A DNA stretch of 64,000 nucleotides from Clostridiales bacterium (GTDB lineage: Bacteria; Bacillota; Clostridia; Oscillospirales; Oscillospiraceae). The position numbers and the translations under genes were made by a program. How positions within the stretch are numbered: position 1 is the stretch's first letter; every line of letters starts with the position of its first letter. Positions 9,549 through 17,758 of this stretch are shown here, piece by piece. The notes beneath the pieces were generated by a model. It ran no database searches. It had not been told where the DNA came from and saw nothing but the letters and a program-made list of their open reading frames with translations. Location of the stretch: the NCBI GenBank assembly GCA_029008095.1, contig JAQXJB010000052.1, forward strand, positions 186,001-250,000, written 5' to 3'.

Positions 9549-9591
9549 TTTATACGCAATCTTACGGTCACATCAAAAGACGTGACCGTAA
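9549..9591. other. Intergenic hairpin and possible ABC-F promoter
   Basis: A perfect 10-bp inverted repeat, TTACGGTCAC (9562-9571) and GTGACCGTAA (9582-9591), lies just after the upp stop and could stop or stabilise the upp message, although the minus-strand T run is missing. The same stretch includes a possible minus-strand promoter, TTGATG (9571-9576) and TATAAA (9549-9554) 16 bases apart. If both are real, the promoter overlaps the hairpin. Confidence 0.45.
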
Positions 9592-9602
9592 TTTTGATTT
9601 GT

Positions 9603-10232
9603 TTACTTCGTGCCGAATATTCTGTCGCCCGCGTCACCAAGGCCGGGTACGATATAGCCGTGGTCGTTGAGACGTTCGTCAAGAGCCGCGGTATAAATAT
9701 CAACATCGGGATGGACTTCCTGTATCTTTTTTACGCCCTCAGGAGCGGCGATAATGTTCATCAGTCTAATGGTTCTGCATCCGCGCTGCTTGATGAAGCT
9801 GATGGCCGCCTCGGCGCTGCCGCCGGTAGCCAGCATGGGATCGAGAACGAAAACGTCGCGTTCCTCTATATCCTTGGGAAGCTTGCAATAGTATTCAACG
9901 GGCTTGAGGGTATCGGGGTCGCGGTAAAGACCTATATGACCCACCTTGACGCTTGGAATGAGCTGGACGATGCCGTCCACCATGCCAAGTCCCGCTCTGA
10001 GGATAGGCACGATGGCAAGCTTCTTGCCCGCAAGACGCTTCACCTTTGCCGTGGCAACGGGAGTTTCTATCTCCACATCTTCCACCGGCAGGTTTCTGGT
10101 GGCTTCATAGCACATAAGGCTGGCGATTTCGGAGATGATCTCTCTGAATTCCTTGACGCTGGTGTTCTTGTCTCTGATAACAGAGAGCTTATGCTGAATA
10201 AGCGGATGATCCATTACATGCAGCTGACCCAT
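9603..10232 (-). CDS. upp: Uracil phosphoribosyltransferase
   Basis: Pyrimidine salvage: uracil plus PRPP gives UMP. 209 residues, exact family length. The PRPP-binding block [18 protein letters not shown] is at about 125-142 and the uracil-binding [13 protein letters not shown] is the C-terminus. ATG at 10232 has AAAGGAG upstream. It follows tsaB by 43 bases and is probably cotranscribed with tsaE-tsaB. Confidence 0.96.
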   Translation of the reverse strand: MGQLHVMDHPLIQHKLSVIRDKNTSVKEFREIISEIASLMCYEATRNLPVEDVEIETPVATAKVKRLAGKKLAIVPILRAGLGMVDGIVQLIPSVKVGHIGLYRDPDTLKPVEYYCKLPKDIEERDVFVLDPMLATGGSAEAAISFIKQRGCRTIRLMNIIAAPEGVKKIQEVHPDVDIYTAALDERLNDHGYIVPGLGDAGDRIFGTK

Positions 10233-10275
10233 TTTTTCATATCTCCTTTGTATTTATATAGTAATCTTGATGACT

Positions 10276-10983
10276 CTATTTCCCCTGCTTTTCCTTTTCC
10301 AGACGCTCACGCTCGGCCTGTGAAAGGCGCAGATATACTGGCTCAACTTCCCCCCACGCCTCTCTTGGCACGGCCGCGGCAGCCATAGCTACGCCGCAGG
10401 CGTTCTGGAAGCGCATATTCTCAGGGGCAAGGGTACAAGGGATATTTTCCCCATTTAGTATATTATAACACAGCTCTGCGCCGTCTCCAACAATAAATAC
10501 GGATTTTCCCGATTTTTTCAGTTCATCCGCAAGCTCTGAAACGGCAATAGCCCTATCCTCGCAAAGCCTTACGGGAACGCCGTCTTTTATCTCGAAAAGC
10601 GCGTTATATATCTGGTTTCTCCTTGCGTCCATCGCGGCGCAGATCACGCTGCCCTCCATGCATACGCAGCCCCAGGCCATAGCTTCGAGAGTGGAAACTC
10701 CAACTCCGGGCTTCTCCGCGCCCCACATCAGGCCCTTGGCTGCGGCAACGCCGATGCGTATTCCTGTGAAAGAGCCGGGCCCCCTGGCAACAGCCACAAG
10801 GTCAATATCCGCCATAGTAAGCTCGCAGCCCGCAAGCAAGGACTCCGCCATTGGAAGCAGAGTCCTGCTGTGCGTAAGTCCATTGTTCTGGTAAAATGAG
10901 GCAAGAAGTCTGCCGTTTTCGCTTATGGCGCAGGAGGCCGCCTTGGCGGAGGACTCAAGCGCGAGTATTCTAAGCTTTTCCAT
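10276..10983 (-). CDS. tsaB: tRNA t6A biosynthesis protein TsaB
   Basis: Non-catalytic ASKHA-fold scaffold of the TsaB-TsaD-TsaE complex that transfers threonylcarbamoyl to A37 of tRNA. 235 residues. The N-terminal LALESSAKAASCA segment and the GPGSFTGIRIGVAAAKGL block (about 69-86) are diagnostic for TsaB/YeaZ. Its ATG shares one base with the tsaE stop (TGATG), so the two are translationally coupled. TsaD is not in the window. Confidence 0.95.
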   Translation of the reverse strand: MEKLRILALESSAKAASCAISENGRLLASFYQNNGLTHSRTLLPMAESLLAGCELTMADIDLVAVARGPGSFTGIRIGVAAAKGLMWGAEKPGVGVSTLEAMAWGCVCMEGSVICAAMDARRNQIYNALFEIKDGVPVRLCEDRAIAVSELADELKKSGKSVFIVGDGAELCYNILNGENIPCTLAPENMRFQNACGVAMAAAAVPREAWGEVEPVYLRLSQAERERLEKEKQGK

Positions 10984-11399
10984 CAGTCCATCACCTCCAC
11001 GAGTATCTCCCGCTCGGTATCGCCCAGCTTTGTTATGGTGACCTTCACCGTTCCCGGCTCAAAGGCATCCTCCACGTTCTCGCTCCACTCAACGGCGCAG
11101 ATGCCGCCGCGCTGGAGATAATCGTCCCAGCCGATATCGAAAAGCTCGTCCGCAGACCCGAGGCGATACATATCAAAATGGAACAGCGGAGTTTTACCGG
11201 GATATTCGTTCACCACGGTGAAGGTAGGGCTGGAAACGGGAAAATCTATGCCGAGTCCCCTGCTCATACCACGGACAAAGGCTGTCTTGCCCGCTCCAAG
11301 GTCACCGTACATGGCTACAACGCTGCCCGGTGCGAGGGTTTTTGCCAGCTCCGCTCCGGCGGCTTCGGTCTCTTTTTCGCTGTGTGTTATGATCTTCAA
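10983..11399 (-). CDS. tsaE: tRNA t6A biosynthesis ATPase TsaE
   Basis: Small P-loop ATPase that drives turnover of the t6A synthase complex. 138 residues. Walker A YGDLGAGKTAFVRG (about 32-45), the SPTFTVVNEY switch (about 57-66) and FHFDMYRL (about 72-79) are all present. It starts with TTG at 11399, supported by GAGGTG eight bases upstream. First gene of tsaE-tsaB-upp. Confidence 0.94.
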   Translation of the reverse strand: MKIITHSEKETEAAGAELAKTLAPGSVVAMYGDLGAGKTAFVRGMSRGLGIDFPVSSPTFTVVNEYPGKTPLFHFDMYRLGSADELFDIGWDDYLQRGGICAVEWSENVEDAFEPGTVKVTITKLGDTEREILVEVMD

Positions 11400-11435
11400 G
11401 GGCTTTGCACCTCTATTGACATACTTATCTGAGGT

Positions 11436-11464
11436 ATTTTATCATTTTTTTCAGGACAAGTAAA
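11436..11464 (-). promoter_or_regulatory. Predicted promoter for tsaE-tsaB-upp
   Basis: Minus strand TTTACT (11459-11464), 17 bases, TAAAAT (11436-11441). Its -35 is only eight bases from the -35 of the divergent rodA promoter, so the two are back to back. Confidence 0.5.
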
Positions 11465-11472
11465 CATTAAAA

Positions 11473-11501
11473 TTGCAAAGCATTGGCAATCATGATACAA
11501 T
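11473..11501 (+). promoter_or_regulatory. Sigma-A type promoter for rodA
   Basis: TTGCAA (11473-11478), 17 bases, TACAAT (11496-11501). Predicted start near 11508, giving a 31-base leader before the rodA TTG. Confidence 0.7.
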
Positions 11502-11538
11502 AGCTATAATCCAACAACTACGATAAGAGGACAATGTC

Positions 11539-12693
11539 TTGAAATCTAAATTCAAATCCGTTTATACCGCCGTCCGGGACTTTTTCAAGACTGCGGACAT
11601 GCTTTTGCTGGCTCTCTGCCTGGTTCTTTCGGCCATCGGCATGGTGCTGATATACAGCGCCACACGGAGCTATGAGACCAACAGCTATTTTTACGTCCAG
11701 CTGGCCTCGATCATCATAGGCCTTGTTCTGTTCATAATCCTTTCCGTTATCGATATTGATATCATCACCCAGAAGTGGCCCATACTGCTGGCCTTCAATA
11801 TTCTCATAATAGCCGCCCTTTTCATCTGGGGCGTTGAGGGCGACACCGGCAACAAGAGCTGGTTCCGCTTCGGCCCCGTCGGAATACAGCCCTCGGAGGT
11901 CGTCAAGGTAACGTTCATCATACTTTTCGCCAAGCAGATGAGCTTTCTCCATAATTCCAACCGCGGCATCAGTTCCCCAATATCTATGGCTCAGCTTGTT
12001 TTACACCTGCTGCTCATGTTCGGGCTTATCGTCGTCACCTCCGCCGACCTTGGTTCCGCTCTGGTCTTTATCGCCATATTCGCCGTAATGTGCTTTGCCG
12101 GCGGCGTTAAGCTCATTTGGTTTCTGCTTGGCATCGGCGCAGTCGCCGCGCTTGCTCCTCTGGCATGGAACAATTTCTTCAGTGAATATCAAAAGGCCCG
12201 CATAATGGCCCCCTATTTCCCCGAAACCGTTGATCCGGACGGCCTCGGTATCACCTGGCAGGTGAACCACAGCAAAATTGCCCTCGCCTCCGGCGGCTTC
12301 TGGGGTCAGGGGTATATGAATGGCGCGCAGTCTCAATCTGACGCTCTTTTCGCCAAGCACACGGACTTCATCTTCTCCGTTGCCGGCGAAGAATTCGGTG
12401 CGATAGGCTGCATCGTGATCATAGCGCTGCTTTTAGCCGTCATCATCCGCTGCATTCATATCGGTCTCAAGTCCAACAACTATATGAACACCGTGATATG
12501 CTGCGGCGTGGCCGCGATGCTGGGATTCCAGACCTTTGAAAACATCGGCATGTGCCTTGGCCTTACCCCCGTTATCGGCCTGACCATCCCATTTCTCAGC
12601 TACGGCGGCTCTTCGATAGTCTCATGCTTCGCCGCCATAGGAATCGTTTCCGGCATACGGATACGGCCTAATCCTATACGCAGATATCGATGA
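11539..12693 (+). CDS. rodA: SEDS-family peptidoglycan polymerase (RodA/FtsW type)
   Basis: Integral membrane glycosyltransferase that polymerises lipid II, normally with a class B PBP, for elongation. 384 residues with about ten hydrophobic segments beginning near residue 20. Family marks: WFRFGPVGIQPSEVVKV (about 117-133), the FLLAVIIRC-type helices, and the C-terminal GLTPVIGLTIPFLSYGGSSIVSCF block (about 345-370). Start is TTG 11539, since the nearest ATG (11534) is out of frame and an AGAGGA site lies seven bases upstream. No PBP or mreBCD gene is adjacent, so it is monocistronic; RodA is favoured over FtsW/SpoVE by likeness only. Confidence 0.88.
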   Translation: MKSKFKSVYTAVRDFFKTADMLLLALCLVLSAIGMVLIYSATRSYETNSYFYVQLASIIIGLVLFIILSVIDIDIITQKWPILLAFNILIIAALFIWGVEGDTGNKSWFRFGPVGIQPSEVVKVTFIILFAKQMSFLHNSNRGISSPISMAQLVLHLLLMFGLIVVTSADLGSALVFIAIFAVMCFAGGVKLIWFLLGIGAVAALAPLAWNNFFSEYQKARIMAPYFPETVDPDGLGITWQVNHSKIALASGGFWGQGYMNGAQSQSDALFAKHTDFIFSVAGEEFGAIGCIVIIALLLAVIIRCIHIGLKSNNYMNTVICCGVAAMLGFQTFENIGMCLGLTPVIGLTIPFLSYGGSSIVSCFAAIGIVSGIRIRPNPIRRYR

Positions 12694-12820
12694 GGATATC
12701 CAGATACGCCGCGCTAAGCTGATCGCGTGTGTGCCGGACAACTCTGGCAGAGCGCCATAATAGTCCTCGAGACCGCCATCTAGGACGATGTCATCTACCG
12801 CAGCGAACAGAATTTCTAAA
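12694..12820 (+). pseudogene. Possible gene remnant after rodA
   Basis: Between the rodA stop and the terminator, one plus-strand frame (about 12719-12820) reads as a plausible helical C-terminus ending LETAI-stop-DDVIYRSEQNF-stop, interrupted by one in-frame TAG and lacking any start or ribosome site. Composition is coding-like. It may be a decayed gene end; equally it may be chance. No family is recognised. Confidence 0.2.
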
Positions 12821-12830
12821 ACATACAAAA

Positions 12831-12862
12831 CGCTGAGCACCGGAAGGATGCTCAGCGTTTTT
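12831..12862. terminator. Bidirectional terminator between rodA and the P-type ATPase
   Basis: Perfect 9-bp stem CGCTGAGCA / TGCTCAGCG with a nine-base loop, T run on the plus side (12858-12862) and A run on the other, so it can serve both convergent genes. Confidence 0.85.
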
Positions 12863-12879
12863 GTTTACCAGAGGTGTAT

Positions 12880-15495
12880 TTACTTATGATGCCTTACAAC
12901 GCCGAAGGCCTTGGCGATCTCCATCACCACCAGAGGCACGAGGCACAGACCCGCACCGATGAGGTACAGGACTGCGGGAAGCAGAACAAGGCCGAACGGC
13001 ACTCTAAGGGGTGTGAACATGACAAGAGCCACGAGGACAAGGGATGTAAGCGCCGCCATATTGAGCTTTTTGTTTCCGAAGAAACCGTATTTGAACAGGG
13101 AGCGCTCGGAGCGCATATTGAAGGCCTGAACGATCTGAGAGAGAGCCAGAACCATGAAAGCCAGAGTCTGGCCGCCCTCTATGGTTCCGGTCATGGTCTT
13201 GCCCAGATAGTAAGCGATCAGGGATATCAGACCGAACATGATACCCTGCAGACCTATCTGCACGCCAAACCCGTGGGCGAAGAGTCCCTCATTTTTGGGC
13301 TTGGGCTTGCTGTTCATGATATTCTTTTCAACAGGCTCCATGCCCAGTGCGATGGCAGGCAGGCTGTCGGTGACAAGATTTATCCACAGAAGCTGCATGG
13401 ACATGAGAGGAGACTCATGCCACATGAGCATTGCGGCGAAAACGGTGATGACCTCGCCGATATTGGTTCCCAGCAGGAAGCCGACCACCTTCTTGATATT
13501 TGCATAAATGCCGCGCCCCTCGCGGACAGCGTCAACGATAGTGGCAAAGTTATCATCGGAGAGAGTCATATCCGCGGCTCCCTTGGCAACGTCTGTGCCG
13601 GTTATACCCATAGCGCAGCCGATGTCGGCGGCCTTGAGGGCGGGGGCGTCGTTTACGCCGTCGCCGGTCATGGATACTACCTGCCCTCTTCTCTGCCATG
13701 CCTTGACTATGCGTATCTTATTTTCCGGGGAAACTCTGGCGTAGACGGATATCTCGGGTACCTGCTCATAAAGCTCGGCGTCGTTGAGCTCGTCAAGCTG
13801 AGTGCCGGTCATGGCGCGGTCGCCCTCCTCCATGATGCCCAGCTCCCGGGCAATGGCGGAGGCGGTAACGACATGGTCGCCGGTAATCATAACGGGCTTG
13901 ATGCCGGCCTGACGGCAGACGGCAACAGCGGCCTTGGCTTCGGGTCTGGGAGGATCTATCATGCCGACAAGACCCATAAGGGAGAGCCCGTTCTCCAGCT
14001 CTTCGCTGCTGGGATTTTCGGATATTTCGTCAACTACCTTGCAGGCGATGGCCAGAACGCGGAGAGCGCCGGAGCTCATATCCTCGTTTATTCTGGCGGC
14101 GGTCTCGATATCGCCGCTGACGCAGCGGCTTGCCATAACGTCGAAGGCGCCCTTTACGATAACCACCTTTCTGCCGTCCATGACATTCACAGTGGTCATA
14201 AGCTTTCTGTCTGAGTCAAAGGGCAGCTCCGCAATGCGGGGACTCCGCTCATTAAGCTCCTCCTTGGTCATGCCGTTCTTATAGGCGGCAACGATGATGG
14301 AGGTCTCGGTGGGGTCTCCTATATGCTGCTCCTTTTCTCCCTCAAACACGACGGAGCCGTCGCTGCAGAGCACGCCGCAGGCGATGAGGCGGCGTACCTC
14401 GTTGGAATTATCGTTGCCAATATCCTCGGTCTCGTCCTTGCCGTTGACCCATGCCTTGACGAGCGTCATGCGGTTCTGGGTGAGAGTACCCGTCTTATCA
14501 GAGCATATGATAGAAGCGCAGCCGAGAGTTTCAACGGCGGGCAGGCGGCGGATGATGGCGTTCTTCTTAGCCAGGCGCTGAACGCCTATGGAAAGAACGA
14601 TGGTAACGATGGCGGGCAAGCCCTCGGGAATGGCGGAAACAGCCAGAGATACGGCTGTCATGAATATCTCCATTACAAGGATATCGTTAAGTACGCCGAC
14701 AACAAAGATAATGGCGCAGGCAGCGAGGGCGACTATACCCAGATACTTGCCCAAGTCAGCCAGCTTTTTCTGCAGCGGGGTCTGTCCCTCATCCTCGTTC
14801 TCGAGAAGGTTGGCTATCTTACCCATCTCCGTGTTCATACCTGTGGCGGTAACGATCGCAGTACCCGCGCCATAGGTTATGGAGCAGCCGGAGAACACCA
14901 TATTGCTTCGGTCGCCCAGAGGCGCTTTGCTGTCCACCTCAGCCTCGGCGTCCTTTTCGGAGGGTACAGACTCACCGGTAAGCGCGGATTCTTCGCTCTT
15001 AAGTCCGGAGCTGTGGAGTATTCTTGCGTCGGCCGGAACGAAGTCGCCGGCTTCAAGCTTGATTATGTCGCCCGGGACAAGCTCCACCGCGTCGATAACG
15101 GCCTCGTGGCCGTCTCTAATGACCCGGGCCTTTGGCGCAGAAAGACTTTTCAATGCGTCCAGCGCTTTTTCAGCCTTGCTCTCCTGCATAACGCCCATTA
15201 TCGCGTTTATGACAACGATTATAATAATCAGCAGCGGCTCAAAAAACGCGCTGCCGCCGCCCTCGGTAAAGGCTATGAAGAAGGATATAACCGCAGCGGC
15301 GATAAGGATAAGTATCATTACATCCTTAAACTGATCAAAAAAGCGCTGTAGTGTGGTTTTCTTTTTATTTTCTCTAAGCTTATTCTCTCCGTATTCCGCA
15401 CGCTTGGCGGAAACCTGCTCCTGGCTTAGCCCAAGCTCAGGATTTGATTGGAGTTCTGCGATAACTTTTTCTTTGGCTTCACTGTGAAATACCAA
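12880..15495 (-). CDS. Calcium-transporting P-type ATPase
   Basis: Membrane cation pump of the P2 (SERCA/PMCA-like) class, 871 residues. Seen in order: N-terminal cation ATPase domain, actuator motif LTGESVPSEK (about 180), M4 site AVSAIPEGLPA (about 285) where the PEGLP matches calcium pumps, phosphorylation motif CSDKTGTLTQN (Asp near 330), hinge MTGDGVNDAPALK (about 605), and M5-M6 with NLVTDSLPA (about 720) carrying the Asn and Asp of the ion site. It most likely exports calcium. Start is TTG 15495 behind AGGATGG; a TATAAT at 15525-15530 lies just upstream with a poor -35. It is alone on its transcript. Confidence 0.9.
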   Translation of the reverse strand: MVFHSEAKEKVIAELQSNPELGLSQEQVSAKRAEYGENKLRENKKKTTLQRFFDQFKDVMILILIAAAVISFFIAFTEGGGSAFFEPLLIIIIVVINAIMGVMQESKAEKALDALKSLSAPKARVIRDGHEAVIDAVELVPGDIIKLEAGDFVPADARILHSSGLKSEESALTGESVPSEKDAEAEVDSKAPLGDRSNMVFSGCSITYGAGTAIVTATGMNTEMGKIANLLENEDEGQTPLQKKLADLGKYLGIVALAACAIIFVVGVLNDILVMEIFMTAVSLAVSAIPEGLPAIVTIVLSIGVQRLAKKNAIIRRLPAVETLGCASIICSDKTGTLTQNRMTLVKAWVNGKDETEDIGNDNSNEVRRLIACGVLCSDGSVVFEGEKEQHIGDPTETSIIVAAYKNGMTKEELNERSPRIAELPFDSDRKLMTTVNVMDGRKVVIVKGAFDVMASRCVSGDIETAARINEDMSSGALRVLAIACKVVDEISENPSSEELENGLSLMGLVGMIDPPRPEAKAAVAVCRQAGIKPVMITGDHVVTASAIARELGIMEEGDRAMTGTQLDELNDAELYEQVPEISVYARVSPENKIRIVKAWQRRGQVVSMTGDGVNDAPALKAADIGCAMGITGTDVAKGAADMTLSDDNFATIVDAVREGRGIYANIKKVVGFLLGTNIGEVITVFAAMLMWHESPLMSMQLLWINLVTDSLPAIALGMEPVEKNIMNSKPKPKNEGLFAHGFGVQIGLQGIMFGLISLIAYYLGKTMTGTIEGGQTLAFMVLALSQIVQAFNMRSERSLFKYGFFGNKKLNMAALTSLVLVALVMFTPLRVPFGLVLLPAVLYLIGAGLCLVPLVVMEIAKAFGVVRHHK

Positions 15496-15619
15496 TCCCT
15501 ATCCATCCTTTCATAAAACTGTATATTATAGTATACGGTATTTTCCTTTAAAAGCATAGGTATTTTTTCATTTTTTGCCTCTTCTTTTCCCAATGTCAGG
15601 AAAAGCAAAAAAATGTCTT

Positions 15620-15641
15620 GCAATACGCATTTCGCTATAAT
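15620..15641 (+). promoter_or_regulatory. Weak candidate promoter for the HdeD-like gene
   Basis: A consensus TATAAT at 15636-15641 lies 44 bases before the ATG. The best -35 at correct spacing is TGTCTT (poor), while a good TTGCAA is only 12 bases away, so the -35 is uncertain. Confidence 0.4.
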
Positions 15642-15685
15642 ACTATATATCCTATATAAAGAAATTATAAACTCGGAGGACCTTT

Positions 15686-16255
15686 ATGGGGAACAAACTC
15701 GAAAAGCACCATCACCTTCGCATTACATTGGTTAGGGCAGGCTGGCTTCTCATCACTCTCGCTCTGCTGGCCTGCAGCGTCTTATCATTTTTAGCGGATG
15801 GGCATGACCTTTCGCCAATTTCCGTTTATTTGGGCGCTGCGATGCTTTTCGCTGGTCTGATGAACCTACTGATATATGAAAAGAACAAACACCGTATTCA
15901 CGGCGCTCATTGGCTTCTGGCCGACGGCATGAGCACAGCCCTTCTCTCGCTTTTCCTGCTTTTCAATGATATGACCACGCCTGCAATGATTCCCTTTTTC
16001 TTTGGTATGTGGGAGCTTTTTTCCGGCGTTCTTAAGGTCAATGACGCCTGGGATCTTAAGGATCTCGATATCTTTGGCTGGCATTGGTTTCTGGGAACCG
16101 GCATATTCGAACTGGTGTCCGGAGTTATCGCTCTGATAAAACCCATTGACGACCTCATCGGTGCAAATGTGGTGGTAGCCGTCATCCTCTTCGTCCAATG
16201 CTGCTCATATATATTTAAGATATTGATTTTCCCCAGAATACAGAAGCACGAATAA
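15686..16255 (+). CDS. HdeD-like (DUF308) membrane protein
   Basis: 189-residue integral membrane protein with about six hydrophobic segments arranged as repeated hairpins (about 17-35, 45-62, 75-92, 96-115, 128-147, 152-172), the pattern of the HdeD/DUF308 family. In enterobacteria HdeD is linked to acid resistance; in Firmicutes the role is unknown. Strong CGGAGGA ribosome site at 15674-15680. Single gene, divergent from the P-type ATPase and followed by a hairpin. Confidence 0.7.
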   Translation: MGNKLEKHHHLRITLVRAGWLLITLALLACSVLSFLADGHDLSPISVYLGAAMLFAGLMNLLIYEKNKHRIHGAHWLLADGMSTALLSLFLLFNDMTTPAMIPFFFGMWELFSGVLKVNDAWDLKDLDIFGWHWFLGTGIFELVSGVIALIKPIDDLIGANVVVAVILFVQCCSYIFKILIFPRIQKHE

Positions 16256-16264
16256 GAATTTTAA

Positions 16265-16290
16265 GGCCGGAACGTACTTGCGTTCCGGTC
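16265..16290. terminator. Hairpin between HdeD-like gene and trkA (convergent)
   Basis: GGCCGGAACG / CGTTCCGGTC form a 10-bp stem with one G-T pair and a six-base loop. The T tracts on either side are weak, but the position between two convergent stops suits a shared terminator. The rest of 16291-16396 holds nothing recognisable. Confidence 0.6.
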
Positions 16291-16396
16291 TTGAAACTTT
16301 GTTGCCGCCGTCTCTCAACATCGCCGGAATTTTCTCGTGCTTCCGTTCATAACAACATATGTAATCCCGCTGACTTGAGCTGATTGCATTATACTC

Positions 16397-17758
16397 TCAA
16401 GAAAAAATATCCAACGGCGAATGAATATCAATCTGGCCTTCAGACAGCACAAAAATTCTGTCTCCACATTGAATAATATCACTGCCCTTAGGGATAATCG
16501 TATCTCCGCCTCTCGTAATTGCCACGATCAGCACGCCTTTTTTGAGACGCATTTCATCGTTCATCAACGGCATTTCCGTCTTGGAGAAGCCGGCCGGTAT
16601 ATCGAACGCGCTGATCTTCAGCATATCTGCGCCCAGGGAATAATAGCGGCTGTGCTTTCCGCCGCCCGTCTCCAGTGACAGCAGGTAATCCAGCAGCTTT
16701 TCAGCAACGATACGGTCCGGCGACACAGTGATATTGATAGTGACCTTGCGCAGGACGCGGTCATAAGATGCGCCTCTTATGGTGGTAATAATGTTGTTGA
16801 CGCCGTTTGTCCAGGCAATCAGCGATGTAAGCAAATTGGTTTCATCGCTGTTGGTAACGCAGACGCATGCGTCGCATTTGCCAATTCCTTCTCTTTCGAG
16901 CAGCTCTACATCCGTCCCGCTCCCATAGATTATCTTCGCTTTTGGCAGTTCTTCAAGCAGCTCCTCGCATCTGTCCCGGCTTCTTTCCACCAGCTTAACG
17001 CTGATTCTATGCCGGATCAACTGCTCCGCCAGCGCCGCTCCCATTTCGCCTCCGCCGACAAGCATCACCGAGCGAACGGGCTTACGCACCAGATCCACTC
17101 GGGAAAAGAGCTTTGTCATCTCAGCTTTATCTGCAATTATGCCGATAACGTCCCCGGGCTTTAATACAAATTCGCCTTTGGGGACCATCAGCTTATCGCC
17201 TCGCAGCACGCCGAACACCAAAAAGTCCGAGTTCAGCATCGGTTTAACATCCTGCAGTCTTGCTTCCGAAAGAGCGCTGTCCTTTTCCACGATAATCTCA
17301 GCCAGCAGGACATTGGAATCAAAAAAGGGCTCAACACGGTTTGCGGAATTAAAATACACCTGATCCGCAATGGCGGAAGCGACAATATCTTTCCGCGTTA
17401 AGATATAATCGATGCCGAATTTATCTCTCAAATAGGCTTTATCGCTGATAAGCTCTTCCCTCTCCACCTCAGCGACCGTATACCGGGTACCGAAGCTCTT
17501 TGCCATAGAGCACGCCAGCAGATTTATCTCATCCACCGGTGTCAGGCTGAGCAGCACATCAGCCGTATCCGCTCCCGCAGAAATCAGCACTTCCCGTGAC
17601 GCGCCGCTGCCGCATATGCCGTTGACACTGTAACGGTTCGTAATTGCCTCAACAGTGCTCTTGCTTTTGTCTATGACGATCACATCGTGGTTGCTTTTCT
17701 CAAGATGTTCAATAAGAATTTCGGCAGCTTTTCTCGCTCCAACAATTATGATACGCAA
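16397..17758 (-). CDS. trkA: TrkA-type potassium/cation transport regulator
   Basis: Cytoplasmic RCK regulator, 453 residues, with the full TrkA order: RCK-N (1-130), TrkA-C (about 145-225), RCK-N (about 230-360), TrkA-C (about 370-450). The second nucleotide-binding loop is intact (VGGGEMGAALAEQL), but the first reads VGARKAAEIL and lacks the second and third glycines of GxGxxG, so its NAD(H) binding may be lost. Start is TTG 17758, overlapping the antiporter stop by 13 bases behind GAAAGGAGAG. No trkH or ktrB is nearby: the partner in this operon is a CPA1 antiporter, which it may regulate. Confidence 0.87.
   Translation of the reverse strand: MRIIIVGARKAAEILIEHLEKSNHDVIVIDKSKSTVEAITNRYSVNGICGSGASREVLISAGADTADVLLSLTPVDEINLLACSMAKSFGTRYTVAEVEREELISDKAYLRDKFGIDYILTRKDIVASAIADQVYFNSANRVEPFFDSNVLLAEIIVEKDSALSEARLQDVKPMLNSDFLVFGVLRGDKLMVPKGEFVLKPGDVIGIIADKAEMTKLFSRVDLVRKPVRSVMLVGGGEMGAALAEQLIRHRISVKLVERSRDRCEELLEELPKAKIIYGSGTDVELLEREGIGKCDACVCVTNSDETNLLTSLIAWTNGVNNIITTIRGASYDRVLRKVTINITVSPDRIVAEKLLDYLLSLETGGGKHSRYYSLGADMLKISAFDIPAGFSKTEMPLMNDEMRLKKGVLIVAITRGGDTIIPKGSDIIQCGDRIFVLSEGQIDIHSPLDIFS

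Noticed and set aside
12874..14214. 446-codon plus-strand open frame opposite the P-type ATPase gene
   Set aside because: It is exactly antisense to a gene with all P-type ATPase motifs, is rich in Gly/His/Asp without domain pattern, and has no ribosome site. Several similar long antisense frames (49432-50871, 47585-49084, 54055-55452, 45303-46616, 57678-59000, 9246-10388) are rejected for the same reason.
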